Under the pieces are notes generated by a model that was given only the letters and a program-made list of their open reading frames with translations, was not told the DNA's origin and ran no database searches. Both the position numbers and the translations under genes were made by a program. 64,000 bases of DNA, taken from positions 23,999,106 to 24,063,105 of the forward strand of contig CM055100.1 of NCBI GenBank assembly GCA_029204225.1, given 5' to 3'. This document shows, piece by piece, positions 28,631-43,600 of this stretch (its first letter is position 1; each line of letters opens with the position of its first letter). This DNA is from Diphasiastrum complanatum. Its lineage: Eukaryota; Streptophyta; Lycopodiopsida; Lycopodiales; Lycopodiaceae.

Positions 28631-31600
28631 GTGGAAAAATTGGTTTTAACTATGAAACTCATGTTTTATAAAAAGCTTAGAGACTTTTTACCTTGAAAGT
28701 TAACTTTTTTGAGTTTTACCACTTGCATGTGCATTTGTAGAACAAGTTTAGCAATTTGAGGTTTTTGCCAGTATAAAAGGTCTATTTTGGTAATTTTTTT
28801 GGCTAACTCAACTCTTTGATTAATGGCAGTCTCTACGATCGCTTGTTTCTCTTACCTGTTAACCAATGTTCTCATTGGCAAAAGTTCAGCGAAGACTTTA
28901 AGGAAAAAGCATCAGTATCCTTATGAATGCAACGTATGGTAAAGTGTATTTACAAGATTTTGGTGTGTTTGGAATTAAAAATTTAATTGTTTTAATGTAG
29001 TGCTAAGAAGCATCTCGTTCTGGAACGGTTACGGGATTCGGGAGCGCTTTGGATCAGATTGCTACATTTTCTTTTTGGTTTTTTTAAATCTTTGTTAGGG
29101 TCGAAAAAACAACTATTTAGCGATGTAAAATTCCCACTGTCCTCTCCTGCATCCTCTACATTGGCCCTAGCCATGGATCAGTGGTCCTGCGTTGCCTCCT
29201 ATCATGACGTGCCAGCTTTGGATGATACTCGTGACAGATCTCGTCATCAACTGCAGCCTCTGTGTGTGGATGGCCTGCTACAGTTGATATCCAATGAAAC
29301 ATCCTTGTTTGCGCTCAAAATCAAACATCCGTCTCTCGATCTTATGCAACAAGGGGCCATGACCCGAACAAAGATGGGACATTCACAGATTCTCGAAATG
29401 AATGAGTCGTCAGAAAGCACAGACAAAGTGCTGACAATTACACCGGGATACACATTTTGCGTGTATGTCCACAAGCTTGGTGTCTTGTGCGTATGGCTCA
29501 AGTAGCCCCGCATAGGTGAAGCAAATGAGCAACTGCATGTATGGGCTTGTGGAAGAAAGTCCTCCTGTCAAGCCACTTCTCTTGGATAGCTAACATCCTA
29601 TAGAAACAAAAAAGTAATCAATACATTGCAGGAATTGGAATATCAAACGGAGTCGGAATTTCGTGAAATTTGGTTGGGGATGGGCGATGGACAGCCTGCA
29701 ATGCAAACAAGGTGTGAAAAAGAATGAAACTTAGTTCTATATGCCCATTTATTAATGAGTTTCTTACCAAGTGGAAGATCAACTAAATCCCACGTACCAT
29801 GCCTTTGGATCGAGTCCATCTCATCCTCCATAGCCCCTTGCCACACTTCAAGATTCTTTGCCTCTTCAAATATCGTTGGCTTCTGATACTTCATAATGTC
29901 ACTCATAAGGGTGTAGTTCACATGGTAACGATTAGGAGCTTTCCTCCCTCTTGTTTATCTTCTCCCCTCACCTTGTGAGCTTCGTCCTGGTTGATTCATT
30001 CTCGTGTCCTTCATAATAGTCTCGTACTATTTAGGTACCTTTGGTTCAAGTGACACACGTTTTGGAAAAACGTATTCCAAGAAGTACCTTAATACAACCT
30101 TTTGCTTCCAACTAGTTTCACCTTCTTGGGTCCAATCAGCAAGCACCTCCCCCTTGGCTCTTGAAGAGATGGAATTTGATCATGATCATCCACCCGATCA
30201 TGGTCTTCATGCTTGATTTCCTGTGGAATGCGATCCTCATCCTCTTCCAAGATAGTGGGAAGTCTCTTAACATCACCATCGTCATCAATGTCACCACTCT
30301 CATCAAACCTGTGCATTTCATAAATCACATCGTTGCTAATGTGGATTTTCTGCATGACAGGATCAAAACAACAATATGCGGCTTCTTGCAAGATAGGTTA
30401 ATCCACCACACTAGGGCTCCTTGCTACAACATCTGACAGCTTCAGAAATAGCAACAAATAGAGGACTTTAAAGGATTTTTCCGCCAAAAAACCCCAGAAG
30501 GGTTTCTCAGCATTCTTGAGCAATCAACAATCAACAATTAATAAGGTGTTGGTTAAGTGATTGAACATATTGATTGCTTAGGCTATTTGAATGTTCTTGC
30601 TTCCCATAGTAGATGAATGTACTGTCTACCTTAAAGATGACTACATGTAAGTCAAATATACTAATCGCTCAGAGTAACAGAATGTCTCATTGACGTACTA
30701 GATGATCCAGTGGTGAAATATATTGTAGTGCTCCAAGGGGAATTAGGCATTGGTGGCCCAAGGCTTTGGGTTTCATACCATAAACAAATGGTTGAAACGT
30801 TGAAACCTTTGGAGAGAAAGCTTTATAGAAAGACGACATGCAAAACTTCAAGAGGGTATTTTTGCATGACAAAAAGCAAGCCCAAATCATAAATAATTTT
30901 ACATCCAAAGGTCAAAAACTCAAAAGGCAAATACATGGCTATTCAAGGAATTTGGGCAATATTTCCAAAATAAGTGATGCCTTTTGAGGAGTTTGTAGTA
31001 GGGCTCACCATCTATGTATAGAAATCAAAATAATGTTGCCAAAAACTATTTTCTCCCCATTCCTCCATGCCTGTTGTAAATCCAAGAGGGCATGGAGAAG
31101 TAGATTCATTCCGTCATTGATTTCTAAAAGGTGGAAATTGGGATCGTGTGTGCAGAATGTTTTCTTCTCCCTTGGTGATCATCTAACAAATATTTGAAAA
31201 GCTCAACACTATCTAGTAATAGTACCATTTCTTCTTCTTTTCTTAAGGAACTTTACTCCTTTGCCAGTTGTTTGCCTTCAGTGTTCACACGGATGTAGGC
31301 AAGAGGATTCCTTTCCTTTTGCAGAGTCCCAATCTAAAGCTCTAAAAATCGGAATGCAATCTTGCATGTCTATTTTTCATGATTCAATCTAAAAGTATTG
31401 TATTCTCAAGGATGAGCTGTCGAATCCATTGTGCGTCACGATTGGCAAACGCTCAGAGCACCCAAATCACTATTATAAGACACATTATTCTATCCCCCTC
31501 AATTAGTAGTAGTGCAGGTCAATCTTGTTAGTTAGAATAAGTAACTATGATTATTGGCACCAGATTCCCTCCCACAGTAGTGCTAAAATGGAGAGTGAGC

Positions 31601-34600
31601 ACTAAGTGCATTGAATCATGCATGGGATTTTCAATTTGAATTTATCGTGATGGATTTCTCTCACTTATCTTCAACATGATTCCAATTCACAATTGTACTC
31701 TATTGGAGAGTGTGGCAAGAGTCTTGTAGCATCTTGACGGCCTTCTTTCGTGCTGCCATCTTTTGCATGATAGATGGTTCATCGTTTATTTGCCTTTGCC
31801 CTTATTCTCACATGTTGCTTGGAGATCATGTGTGTGCAATTTTCAGAAGAATGTTATTCCCTCATACTTTCATCAAGTCAAATCTTTCAAGAAGTTTTTG
31901 AATTTTTGACTTTCATGCGCATCTTGATTCAAATCTACTAGATTCTAGTCTAGTTGTAACAAAAGGACACTAGAAATCAATAATTGTTGGTTAGAAAATA
32001 TCATATGCATATTCCATTGTTGTTATACTTAACAACATGTGTCTGTCCTATCTCATTCATACTTGTTGGAGCTATCGATAATCAAAAGATAATAAGATCC
32101 TTCCAAAATAGACAATCAAAACGGCCTCAAGAATTCACCACCCAACCATTGCCAGATCCATGCACAAGCAAGCCAATCTAGCACCCCCTTTCTTCACCAC
32201 AATCAATCACATAGGTACCATCACAAAACAAGCGTACTAAAAGATCCTACCCCCATCAGGTCTTAGGTGCCCATTGGCATTACGGTTTAGGTCTTAGGCA
32301 GCTCTAGGCTTATTTCAGCTCACCTATTATCAACATGTTGGGTTCATGTCCGCTGGGCACTGTATTTCTCAAGGGTTTGGATGCTTCCCAAGATGGTGTT
32401 GTTGAGTCAGAGAGTTTATTTATGCGCATATATGTGCAGCAGTCATCGAGGTGGGGGGGCAATATGTGCTGCAGGTGGTCACCGACAATGTCAACAATTG
32501 TGTTGGCTATGGGTGAGCTTTTGGAGAGGGACTATCCTACTATTGTATGGACCCCGTGTGCAACACAGTGCATCGATCTTTTGATGCATGACATAGGAGG
32601 CCTCCCCTGGGTTTCCACCATCACATCCAATGCCATCTTTCTAGTTACAATTGTATCCAGGAAGAAGAGGGCCCTCACCATGTTCAGGACATACAGCCCA
32701 CTGCATCTGAAGAAGCCAGCACTCACACACTTCGCCTACCACTTTGTCGTGTTGGACCCGTTGCTTCGGGTTCAACCTGCATTGCGCTAGATGTCTGCCA
32801 GTTATGGACTTGGCTCATTACATTCGTCGCGTCCATTTACATTTACTTTACTTTCCGCATAAGCAGGCCTTGGGCCCTTTTTTATTCATTAGTGACACTT
32901 AGACTATATGGTTGGCCTTTGGCCTTATTATTCGTGGGATACAATTGGCTAAGATCCGTATATTTCATGCTAGAACAAAGCACATAGATGTAGAGTACAA
33001 TTACATACGTGAAAAGCTTTGTTCAAGAGACATAGATGTGATTCATTGTAGTACTGCTTTATTATTGGCTGATATAATGACAAAGTCACTAAGCAAGGAC
33101 AAATTTGAGAACTTCAAGATGAAGCTTGGCATGGAAACAATAACTTGGAGTGTGGAAGTCATTGAAAGATATGTCTTTTCTACCATAGTTGCGATATCAT
33201 GAAAATGTATATTTCAAGTTTTGAGTTGTGAGCAACCGTCAGGCTCTCCCTGATCTCCAACTGACACTCGTCCAAACACGCACTGATCGCCATAAATTTC
33301 CAGCCTTTCTGATTCCCTGCAAGCTCATAGCATCAAACACAAACATAGTGGAGCTGGCTGCGTCGTCTCCTCCCAGATTATGATGAGGAATGCCTCTCTC
33401 TAGGCTCACTTATACAGAATCCTCAAGCACCCCTTAACCCTGACCCTTCCGAAATCTCGACACATGGCCAACTCCATACACGGTCGACACTTGCCACTTG
33501 GCAGTACCCTAACACATAGGCAAGTGAGTACGTTGACATGTGTCACTCATCCACTGGACCAAGCGTCACAGTGAGAATGTAGCACGTGTCATGTTTGACC
33601 GGTCAATCCTGACATGTGTCACTCAGTCATTGGACCAAGTGACCCAGTGAGAATATGACGTGTGTCACGTTGACTAGTCAACTCTCCTACTTTTTAGGAG
33701 GTCAGTCCAGCCACTCCTAATTAATGACCCAGTACCTATACCCAAAGCAACATGCGACTCTAAGGCTCAGAAACTTAATTATCAGCTTTAGTTACATTTC
33801 TGTTACAAAGGTCACCACATGCCAGTGACTAAGCCATTTATGTATTTACAAGAAGTACATCTGTAAGAAAAAACAGTAAACAACCGGGACCGGGAGTAAA
33901 AGCTGTAACAACAACTATGCTATCATGGAGGCATATTCGATGAATAGTTTGCTTGTTAATAACTTGTAAACGTTGATTATTGAGGGAGAGAGTTAGAAAG
34001 GAAATGGTCAATTGGTTCTTTTACGATTGTTGCCAATTATTTTACGGTTACTTTCTGTCTCTTAAGTTCTAGACGATTGGGCGAATCTTTCTTGAGCGCT
34101 TAGCTACTACTTGTACTTTCAAGTTAATGTTGTATACAGTTTGCGTAGAGCAATTTCGTTTTTGCCCTGCCTTGATAGCACTTGATGGTGTGCTTAAGTG
34201 ATTGAATCGGTCAGTGTTAGTTTTGTCAACTATTAGGCCCTTCTAGACAACAATGATGATAACAATTTTGGTCACGGTCAAGTAGATACAACTTAGCAGA
34301 GGTAGAATCATCACAAAATTAAAATAATTACATGTATGTAATACATTGGGGTTACATTGTATAATCGATAATATAACTTTTGGTAGGTGTTCAAATTATG
34401 CAAGGGTGTATATGAACAAGGGCAGTTGGCAAGTGATAGATTGAAATGTTTCTTAGTCTAATTAGATGGGGGAGGATATCCATGGGAAACAACAAAAGGT
34501 TGGTAATCATAGAGTTGGTGGATAATGGGCGTGGATCTTCAATTGAAAGACTTTTTGGTAGGAGCGCTTGACTATAGAGTGCTATAGTACACTATTCTTT

Positions 34601-37600
34601 AGAGAATTGCATTGATAGAGGAAGTTTTTTCATACTAAGTTACATGCAAAGCATTGCGTGATATTTGAAAGAATTAATACTACAAATAGAAAGGTTAGTG
34701 ATGACAATCTCCACAAGACTCATCATAATAGCATCTTGATCTATAGCCGAATGCAACAATAGCTGATATGGTTATGGTAAGCTGTTATGAACAAATTCAT
34801 AGATTTTGATATCAATGATGCATAAAAGACAGCAAAAAGCATTCACAAAGCATTCTCCAACTAAGAAACTATATGAATATCAATGGTCGCTGATAGCTCA
34901 GGCAGATATCCAACTAAGATCTTCAAAATAGTACAACTCCCCTACAAGAAGCCCAAGACTCAAAATGATCAAAGCTACTAAATGGACAAAATCTACCTCC
35001 CTTCAAATAGAATTGGAGGGAGGGTGAAATTCAAAAATGAGGGCCAAAATTAGAGAACCATGTAAATGGTGTTTCTAGGCCTGTCACATGTAATATAACC
35101 GCGTGTCCAAAAATACTGGCAAAAAATAAAGAAGGATGGACTATAATGTATGTTCATAATACTCCATCTAAAACATTGCCCTCAATGTGGGCTGAAATAT
35201 CTTAACTACTAGAGCTACTTTAGTACCGCTGTATTGTCGTTTTCTTTCTTGGGTTATACATTTCGTGCTAGTGGTGTCAGTCCAATAGCCGAATCCCCTA
35301 CAGCCACGGAAAACCGCTTTTAGTACAATGAAGCTAAGAGATTTTTATCTCAATTCTAGTAGTTGCTAAGGCTGGATCAAGATGTAAGCAGCGGCGGTCG
35401 TCGCGGGCAACTGAGGTATCATCATCAACAAGTGATGGAGCCATCAATATTAGGCAAGTCAGCAGGAGGTACAACAACAACAGCATGTGAATCAGGAACT
35501 GCATCAGGAGCATCAGAAACATCAGCAAAATGTGGATCAGCAACTGCAACAGGAAGGGCATAAAGTGGTGCAAGTGACGAAGCCGTAGTGTCGTGTACTA
35601 ATGCACGAAGAGAGCGAGCCTGTTCCTGCAATAAAGGTGAGTGTGCGAAAACATCGAAAGACTCCCAAGTAGCCTCATCAACTGGACGACCATCCCATTG
35701 GACTAAGAATTGGACAATACGACGACGACGACACAAAAGGTCTCGAACTTGCAAAATAGCAGCAGGTAAAAACAAAAAAAGTTCTGGGTCACTAGGAAGT
35801 GACGAGTGACATGGCTCATTGGGAAAAAGAGACGAATGTAGTAGACTAACATGAAAAATATCACAAGCACGTGTAGTAAAAGGTAATTGTAAACGGTAAG
35901 TAACAGGGCTATGCTTCTCGACAATCACAAAAGGACCATAATAGCGAGCAGACAATTTTTTAGTAACAGAATGACCTTGAACAAACTTATGACGTGCAAA
36001 TGAAAGATGAAGATAAACAGACTGGCCCTCCTATGACGATCAATCAAGGACTTATAACGATGTTGAGCTCGCGCCAAATGCTGTTGTGCCTGTACAATAG
36101 AATTACGAGAATTAGTACGAAAAGAAGACAAAGTAACAGGAATGTCATCAGGAGAGGGTGGAATACTTGGAAGTAACGGAGAATATACATGGAGACACAC
36201 CTGTACTGGTACTGATAGAACTGTTATAGTTGTATTCTGCAAGACACAAATGCTAATTTCAATCTCGACCAGAAGGTGAGACAAAGTTACGTAAGTAATC
36301 TTCAACAATACGATTAAGGACCTCAGACTGGCCGTCAGCAGAAGAGTGATAGGCTGTACCCAAAAATTTTAATATTTAAGATACGCATAAGTTCAGTCCA
36401 AAACCCAGAAGTAAAACGAGTATCACGGTCCTTAAGAATAGAACTAGGGAGACCATGTAATCATAAAATGTCAGTTAAAAAGATACGAGTGCATTCTTCT
36501 GCAGTAATGGTAGCACGAATAGGAATGAAATGTGCCTGTTTAGAGAAACGATCTACGACAACAAGACAAGTATCATGGCCACGCTGTGTGTGTGGTAAGC
36601 CCAAAATAAAATCCATAGAAATATCAGTCCACTGGTGATGGGGAATTGGCCAATGCTCAAGAAGACCAGATGCCTTAGTCCGTGAATACTTATTACGAGC
36701 ACAGAACATACACTGTTGGATAAAAGCTAGTAATTCAAGTTTCATCTGTGGCCAGTAAAAGTAAGGTTTCAGACGATGAGCAAAGGACTTCTGATAACCA
36801 TAATGACCGCCAACACGAGAATAATGAGCATCATGTAATAAACGAGATCGAACATCAAGTATAAACGATGATCGACAAGAGAATACATTTGGGGGCGAAT
36901 GGACGATGGAGATTGGGCCTTATGATAAATAGAAATAAAATCGGGACAAGTCTCATATGTGGTGGGAAGTAAGTCAAGCCAATCGGGGAAAATGGTAGTA
37001 AGAGTAGTAAGAAGGACAGGTAACCGAGACAGCGTCGGCACCAGCGTTGCTCCTACCAGGGCGATATTGTAAGTGATAATGGAAACGCTGTGAAAATTGC
37101 AGCCAACGAAACTGCCAATCGCTAAGCTGCTTTTGAGTCTCAAGATATCGTAAAGACTGATGATCCGTGTATAAATCAAAAGCTGAAGGCTGAAGATATT
37201 GGCACCACTTAGTAAGGGCATGAATGATAACTAAGAGTTCCTTTTCGTGAGTAGAATAACGTGTCTCATAGGAACATAAACGACGGGATTCGTAAGCAAT
37301 AACATAAGAATCTTGACGTAAAAGGGCCCCAACATCGATAGCACTGGCATCAGTTTTGACAATAAAACGCTTGCTAAAATCGGGTAAAGCAAGAACAGGA
37401 GCAGAAGCAAGGATACTTTGTAACTTAGTAAAAGCTTCTTGACATAAAGGGGTCCAATGAAAGTTAGCACCCTTACGAAGTTTGGAATGAAGCGGATGAC
37501 CCACATTAGCAAAATGGGGGACAGGCTTACCCCGATGTGTAGTGAGGCCTAAAAACATACGAACGGCGTGAACATCGGTAGGGATGGGCCACTGAAGGAT

Positions 37601-40600
37601 AGCACGAATTTTAGAAGGATCAAGGGAAATGGTGTTGTTACTAACAGTGAAACCCAGAAAATCTATAGAGGAAATGGCAAAAGTACATTTACACCGTTTA
37701 GCATAAAGCTGATGTTCCACAAGAATTTAAAATACAGGATGTAAATGGGCAGCATGAGATGACATATCGGAACTGTATACGAGAATATCGTCAAAATAAA
37801 CAAGGACATAACTACCAAGCAAGGGCCGAAAAATATTATTCATAACATTTTGAAAGGTAGGAGGGCCATTGGTGACACCAAAAGGTAAGACTCGAAACTC
37901 ATAGAGACCTGTAGAAGTACGAAAATCAGTCTTAAACTCATCGCCATCTTAGAAAAGCTTTGAGCTTTACCCAAGCGGTCAAATAAGTCATCCATGTGAG
38001 GAATGAGGTATTGATTATGAATAGCAAGACGATTAAGAGCACGATAATCAATACATAGGTGCTTAGTGTTGTCTTTCTTATTGACCAGTAAAACAAGAGC
38101 TCCAAAAGGACTCTGACTAGGAACGATGAGGCCTTGCTATAATAGATTGGAAACTTGACGCTGGACCTCGGCTTGTTCAAAGTGGGACAGACGATAAGGT
38201 GCTCGAGAAGGCGGAAGGGTGCCTAGAATAAGATCAATGCGATGATTGATAAATCGTAATGGAGGTAACGTAGAAGGCTTGACAAACACAGAAGTGTATG
38301 TCGTCAGTATATCAGAAATAACAGGTGGCAATAACGTAACAGGCTATTAATCTTACTGCCCAACGTATTTCTGTTTTAGTCGACAAAACTCTCTATATGT
38401 TCATTGGTATTGATTCTTCTGCAAACTATTCACTTAATTCTGCTAAGCAATTTGTTCGTAGCCTTCCTAAGGCACATTGTGCCGCGCCTTTTTGTGTTCA
38501 ATTGCAGGGAAGCAAGAGGAAGGACATAAAAGTCAGCTTGACCAGAAAAAGTTCCAATCTGATAAGGAAGAAGATGGAACGTAGAAGTGCTCTGAAGAGA
38601 ATGAAAACTAGCGACCTCCACACACGAAGGAGGTGAAATAGGAAGTGTGGGGCTATGGATGCGAGAAGCAACAGACTGGCTAAGAAAAGAATGAGTGCTA
38701 CCAGAATCAACAAGAGCGATAAATTCGCGTCCAACAATACGGACACGTAAGCGAATATGACGGGGACCCACAGTGCCAGACCAAGTGGCATAGGCCAACT
38801 GAGCGAGAAACTTAGCAGAACCATCAGGAGGAGCGGAAGGAGGATCATGTGGAGGACACTCGTCAACTAGGTAGAGGGACGAATCGTCAGGGTCTAAAAC
38901 ATCATGGACTTGTAAAGTAGCTGGTGGGCGTGGGTGTGGACAGTTACGGTTCAAATGGTCGGGGCTACGGCAGTATGATGCATAAAAGACAGCAAAAAGC
39001 ATTCACAAAGCATTCTCCAACTAAGAAATTGTATGAATATCAATGGTCGCCGATAGCTCAGGCAGATCTCCAAAATAGTACAACTCCCCTACCAGAAGCC
39101 CAAGACTCAAAATGATCAAAGCTACTAAATGACCAGCCTTAGTGGCTATTTATAATGGACAAAACCTACCTCCCTTCAAATAGAATTGGAGGGAAGGTGA
39201 AATTCAAAAATTAGGGCCAAAATTAGAAAACCATGTAAATGGTGTTTCTAGGCCTGTCACATGTAATATAACTGCGTGTCCAAAAGTACTGTCAAAAAAT
39301 AAAGAAGGATGGACTATAATGTATGTCCATAACACATTTGCCAAATGAGGAGGCGCATTAAGCTTATTTATAGCTGGCTAGGAAGTATTGCAAATTAAGG
39401 CTAGAAGCCCAAGAAGAATGATTAAGCTTATACAAATGCCAAGTCATCACTAATAAGACAAAAGTGGCCTTCTCCTATTACTAGTAGGGCCAGGAACCCT
39501 AATCACGTGGCCTATTGACATATAATAATGAAGTGCTAGGGTCCAAGTGTTGTGATGTCTATGCCAGTAACTTTGGCGTAACAACACATCATTTGAAATG
39601 GCAGGATACCGGGTATCACAAGTAGAGTGATCAGTTTTTAAAGAGCAAAGCACTATGAAGTCTATATTGGAATTTGGACTCAATTGAAAGCCAAACTAAG
39701 CATAAGCTAAGCTGACTAAAAATCAAAATGCAAGACGAAGAGGCATCATACTTTTATATAGATGGCCGGAGGTTTCAAATAGTAAGATCTAGAGTACAAT
39801 AAGAATGAGCAAGCTTATTCAAATGCCAAGTCATAGATGATAAGGCCAAGTGAGCTTTTTGTGCTAAAGATTAAACACTGAACCTTATCTTAATGTTAAT
39901 AAAGCCAAGAAGCCAGATCACTTTGTCTGGTGAGTCATGAAAAATTGTAATATATAACGTGCTTGGGATCCAATGCCTGTTCTGCAACAGTCTATAACTA
40001 GAGATATTCGTAGTTAGTCTCTCGTAAAATTTTAAATGCATACTGGTTTCAAGAGGATATTTAACTGATTAAATATATGCCTAGCACATCATTGCTTTAT
40101 TCTCATAGCAAATGGTAACTGGATCAAAACTGTAGGATTTGTTAAGTGAGCATGCATAGTGAGGGTAAAGTGCTTGGAATGCATGTGTATGAGAAAAGTT
40201 TTGGCTTTATTAGTCTTGACCTGGAGAATCAGAAACACAAGAAAGTGGATGGGGCGGATGATTTTTATTGGGTAAAATTGTGTGTTAGATATGTTTTAAA
40301 CATAAACCTTTTATGTTGATCAAGAGAAATGTTGCAAGTACCCATCTTATGTCTATTTTAGTGTTCTTTTTGGTTACTGGTGATTAGCTTTCGCACTATT
40401 TTCTTATTAAAGTTACAAGCTATTCGGAATCTTATCATCACTTCCATGCTGGTCTATCATGCATTTTGTTTACTTAAGAAATTATCACCTGACAGATGCC
40501 TGATCTCAATGCTTTTGGAAAAAGGTTGCAATATTTAAGATGGTGCAACAAATATTGTTTATAGGTGCTTCTCATTTTTAGTGGCAAGCAATATTTTAGT

Positions 40601-43600
40601 TGTCTCCCTTGAAGTATCACAAGGTTGTGCTTCAACAAGGAAGTGTAAAGCAGCTAGTTGACGAGTTCATGAGCATGGAAGTGAGTGGCCAACGTTGTGT
40701 GGATCTACTGTAAGTGGTCATAGTGTAAGAGACATTCAAAAGTTGGTAGCAGGGTCTTGTAAATTTACTGTGATAGCTTATTAGGGTCTCCTGGAGTGCA
40801 TAACTTCCTTCACTAGCATGTTTTTTCAACAAGCTCCTAATGCACAAAGGCAACTCTTTGTCTTTCTATTAGGTTCAATTTTCAGATGTTTGTTTATCCG
40901 GCTGTCTGCTGCATATGGCTCTGATATAGTCATTCATTAACACTTTGTTTGCAATGTTGGCAATATTTCAATACATTCCAAGAAAAATAATAGGGATTTC
41001 TTAAATAAAATTATACTGAGTCATAAGCACATTTTGCAGATTCAGAGCTCTCTGTGAGCTTAATCCTCAATCGGGACATATATCTCCAGCACAGTTTAAG
41101 GTAGCAAGTGCCAACCTCACTCCACAGCCCAAGCTAGAAATTTTAACTGGTGAGCTGTACCTATGTTGTGTAGATGCTTAGAAAGAAATTTGTTTTTGCA
41201 GTTGGTTTGTTGGGTGGGGTACATCTGATCAAATATTTAGAAATTGACAATATTCATCAAACAAAGGCTTGCGTAGCGATTTAATGAATTGAGTGTCAAC
41301 CATGTAAGGAGAGTCGTAAATGGGATAGTCCTCCACATATTATGTATTGTTATGTCATTTAAACTGTCCAGACATTTTCAAATTTTATAGCATCTTAATA
41401 AATTTACACTTGTGAGCTATAGAACAAAATGATCAAACTTCATGAACACTGAAATAAAATATGTTTAAGAAGATTTCATTCACGATTCAAGTTGTTAAAA
41501 GAAAGGATTAAAAAATAAAATCATGCAAGATAGTTTCTTGATAGTAAATACTGAATCTTCATATATTACTATGTAGATCTGCATTTGGGCGGAAGATTTA
41601 ATAATCATGCATCAGGATTCAAGATTTGAGATATAGCTACAAATTTATTGTGAATTTGAATATTTGCAACTAAGAATTCTGAAGAACAATCTATAAACGA
41701 TTCAAAGGAAACTCAAAATTAAATGCTATGACGTATCAATAAATGATGATGCAGGTCATACGGATATCAATTATCATATCCATCTCAATGTCAAATGATC
41801 ATAGAGCTTTATCTAGTGCACACCATCCTACAATCTAGAATGCGTCTTAAAATAGCACCGTGTAATGTAGAAATAAATCTAGAACTACACATCTATGGTT
41901 ATAACTTTGTGGTAGGAAGATGCTTCTCATAGTGATGGCTTATCTCTATTACTAGCTTGCGCTCTTATTAATCTATCTACATCCTCAACATCCTCCTCTT
42001 CATCTAGCTCTGGATCTGGATACTCGAAACCACATAACTTCAACCACAAAACGGAGACCTTTTGGCTAGCTTGAGCCAAAGCACTAGGTCTGTTGAAGTC
42101 AACATAAGCATGCTTGAATGCAGGAAGATGGGACTCTGAATCATCTCTTCCATGCCATGACCATGAATCACCTTGGTGTAGGCATGCTAGCTGATGAGCT
42201 TAAGATCATCGAATTCCGCAAGATCTCACCAAAGGGAATGGAATACTCCATCATAGTTCCTCTGGTACATCGAAATTTATCACTATTATGATACTTCACT
42301 GCAGGTTACCACGGTTACATCAAACAAGATCTTCTATTGGTTGGTTATTGGTATTTGTACTTCTGTGGTGTCCATGGATTATATTCTTCCAGTCATTTCT
42401 GCAGCTATTATGAACAGTTCCTGGTCCCTTTGGATAGCTTGGGATCTCTTTAGTAGGTGGTATTTTGTTTCATGATGGTCTCCTATTAACTTAGCCAGAT
42501 GGTCTTCTATTAGGTTGATGAATAATATATTGTTATCTTCTCACTCAAGTGGCACTCATGGTCCAGCCGGTTGGCATGGCATATTTGAGACCTATGCAAC
42601 AATGTTCTGTTCAGCTTTGGTGGGTTCTCTTTAGCAGGTGCATGCCTTGGTTCTCCTACATGCATCAATGCTTTTCTTTGGCACTCTCTGTTTATTCGTC
42701 TAAATTGGTGGTACACAAGCAACAATCATCTGTCATATTTATTATTTCTTGGCTTCTACCCTAGCATGTGCAGTTTGGTGGATTTTTTCTCTCGTTTTTG
42801 CACTTTCTACTTCAACATAAACATTTTGGCAGCATCTTCTTTATATACGGGATATTGCGGCTCTTCCCATTTCTTGCATCAACTTTTCATATGTATTATA
42901 TACTGATACGAGGGAGAATGTGGTTTTGAGGAACATGGAGAACTATTTGCATTTGTGGCCCTTACATCGAGCACCAGGTTTGGGGAGCTCCATTTATCAT
43001 TATTTGCTAGTAGATGTGATTATGCCCCTAAGACCCTATTAGTACTAGGATAAGGATATTGAGTCTTATTAGTAATTAGTTGCACCTCTTAGGAAGCTAT
43101 GACTAGGCCCAAGACCACTCATTTTGCAGCTTGATGGATTGGACAATAGGTCTTAGCTTAGTTTAGTTTAGCTTAATTTAGCTTAGCTTAGCAAAGACGC
43201 TTGGATGTCACTACATTCTGCCGAAGATTAGCTTGTGATGTTCATGAAACGTATGGAGATCGCGATCGATGATGTCTCTATTTGTAGTACTTGTTTGTAT
43301 TTTCGAACATATGTGTTGTTTTTTCTATCATTGAAGACATGAACCAAATAGTAAAACATGTGAGAGAAAGCTTAAAGAAAGCTCTGGATAGAGCTAAAGG
43401 GTATTTGAATTCCTAGAGGCTGGAGAGAATCATTCTTGAAGGTGTTTAAATCCTCAAATCCTAAAGATGTGTAAGTTTACTAGGTTATTTTCACGATCCC
43501 GTGATTCATCCACAGTTCTGAAGAGAGATGGCTAGGTTGGTTATGATTGAGGCCTATCAGGTCCATTTAGTGTTTCATGCAAGAAAACAATGGAAAAGTC

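Larger units (their letters stand above)
34783..39334 (-). mobile_element. Gypsy-C, defective chromovirus in ORC4 intron
   Basis: From right to left: truncated 5' LTR (38975-39334), end of gag, protease, an inverted segment (38344-38509), RT, RNase H, integrase, chromodomain and 3' LTR (34783-35161). LTR termini are TGTTATG and CATAACA (CATAATA in the left copy). PBS, leader and most of gag are deleted. No matching target-site duplication was found. It is the only gypsy copy here with the integrase D, D, E region. Confidence 0.9.
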
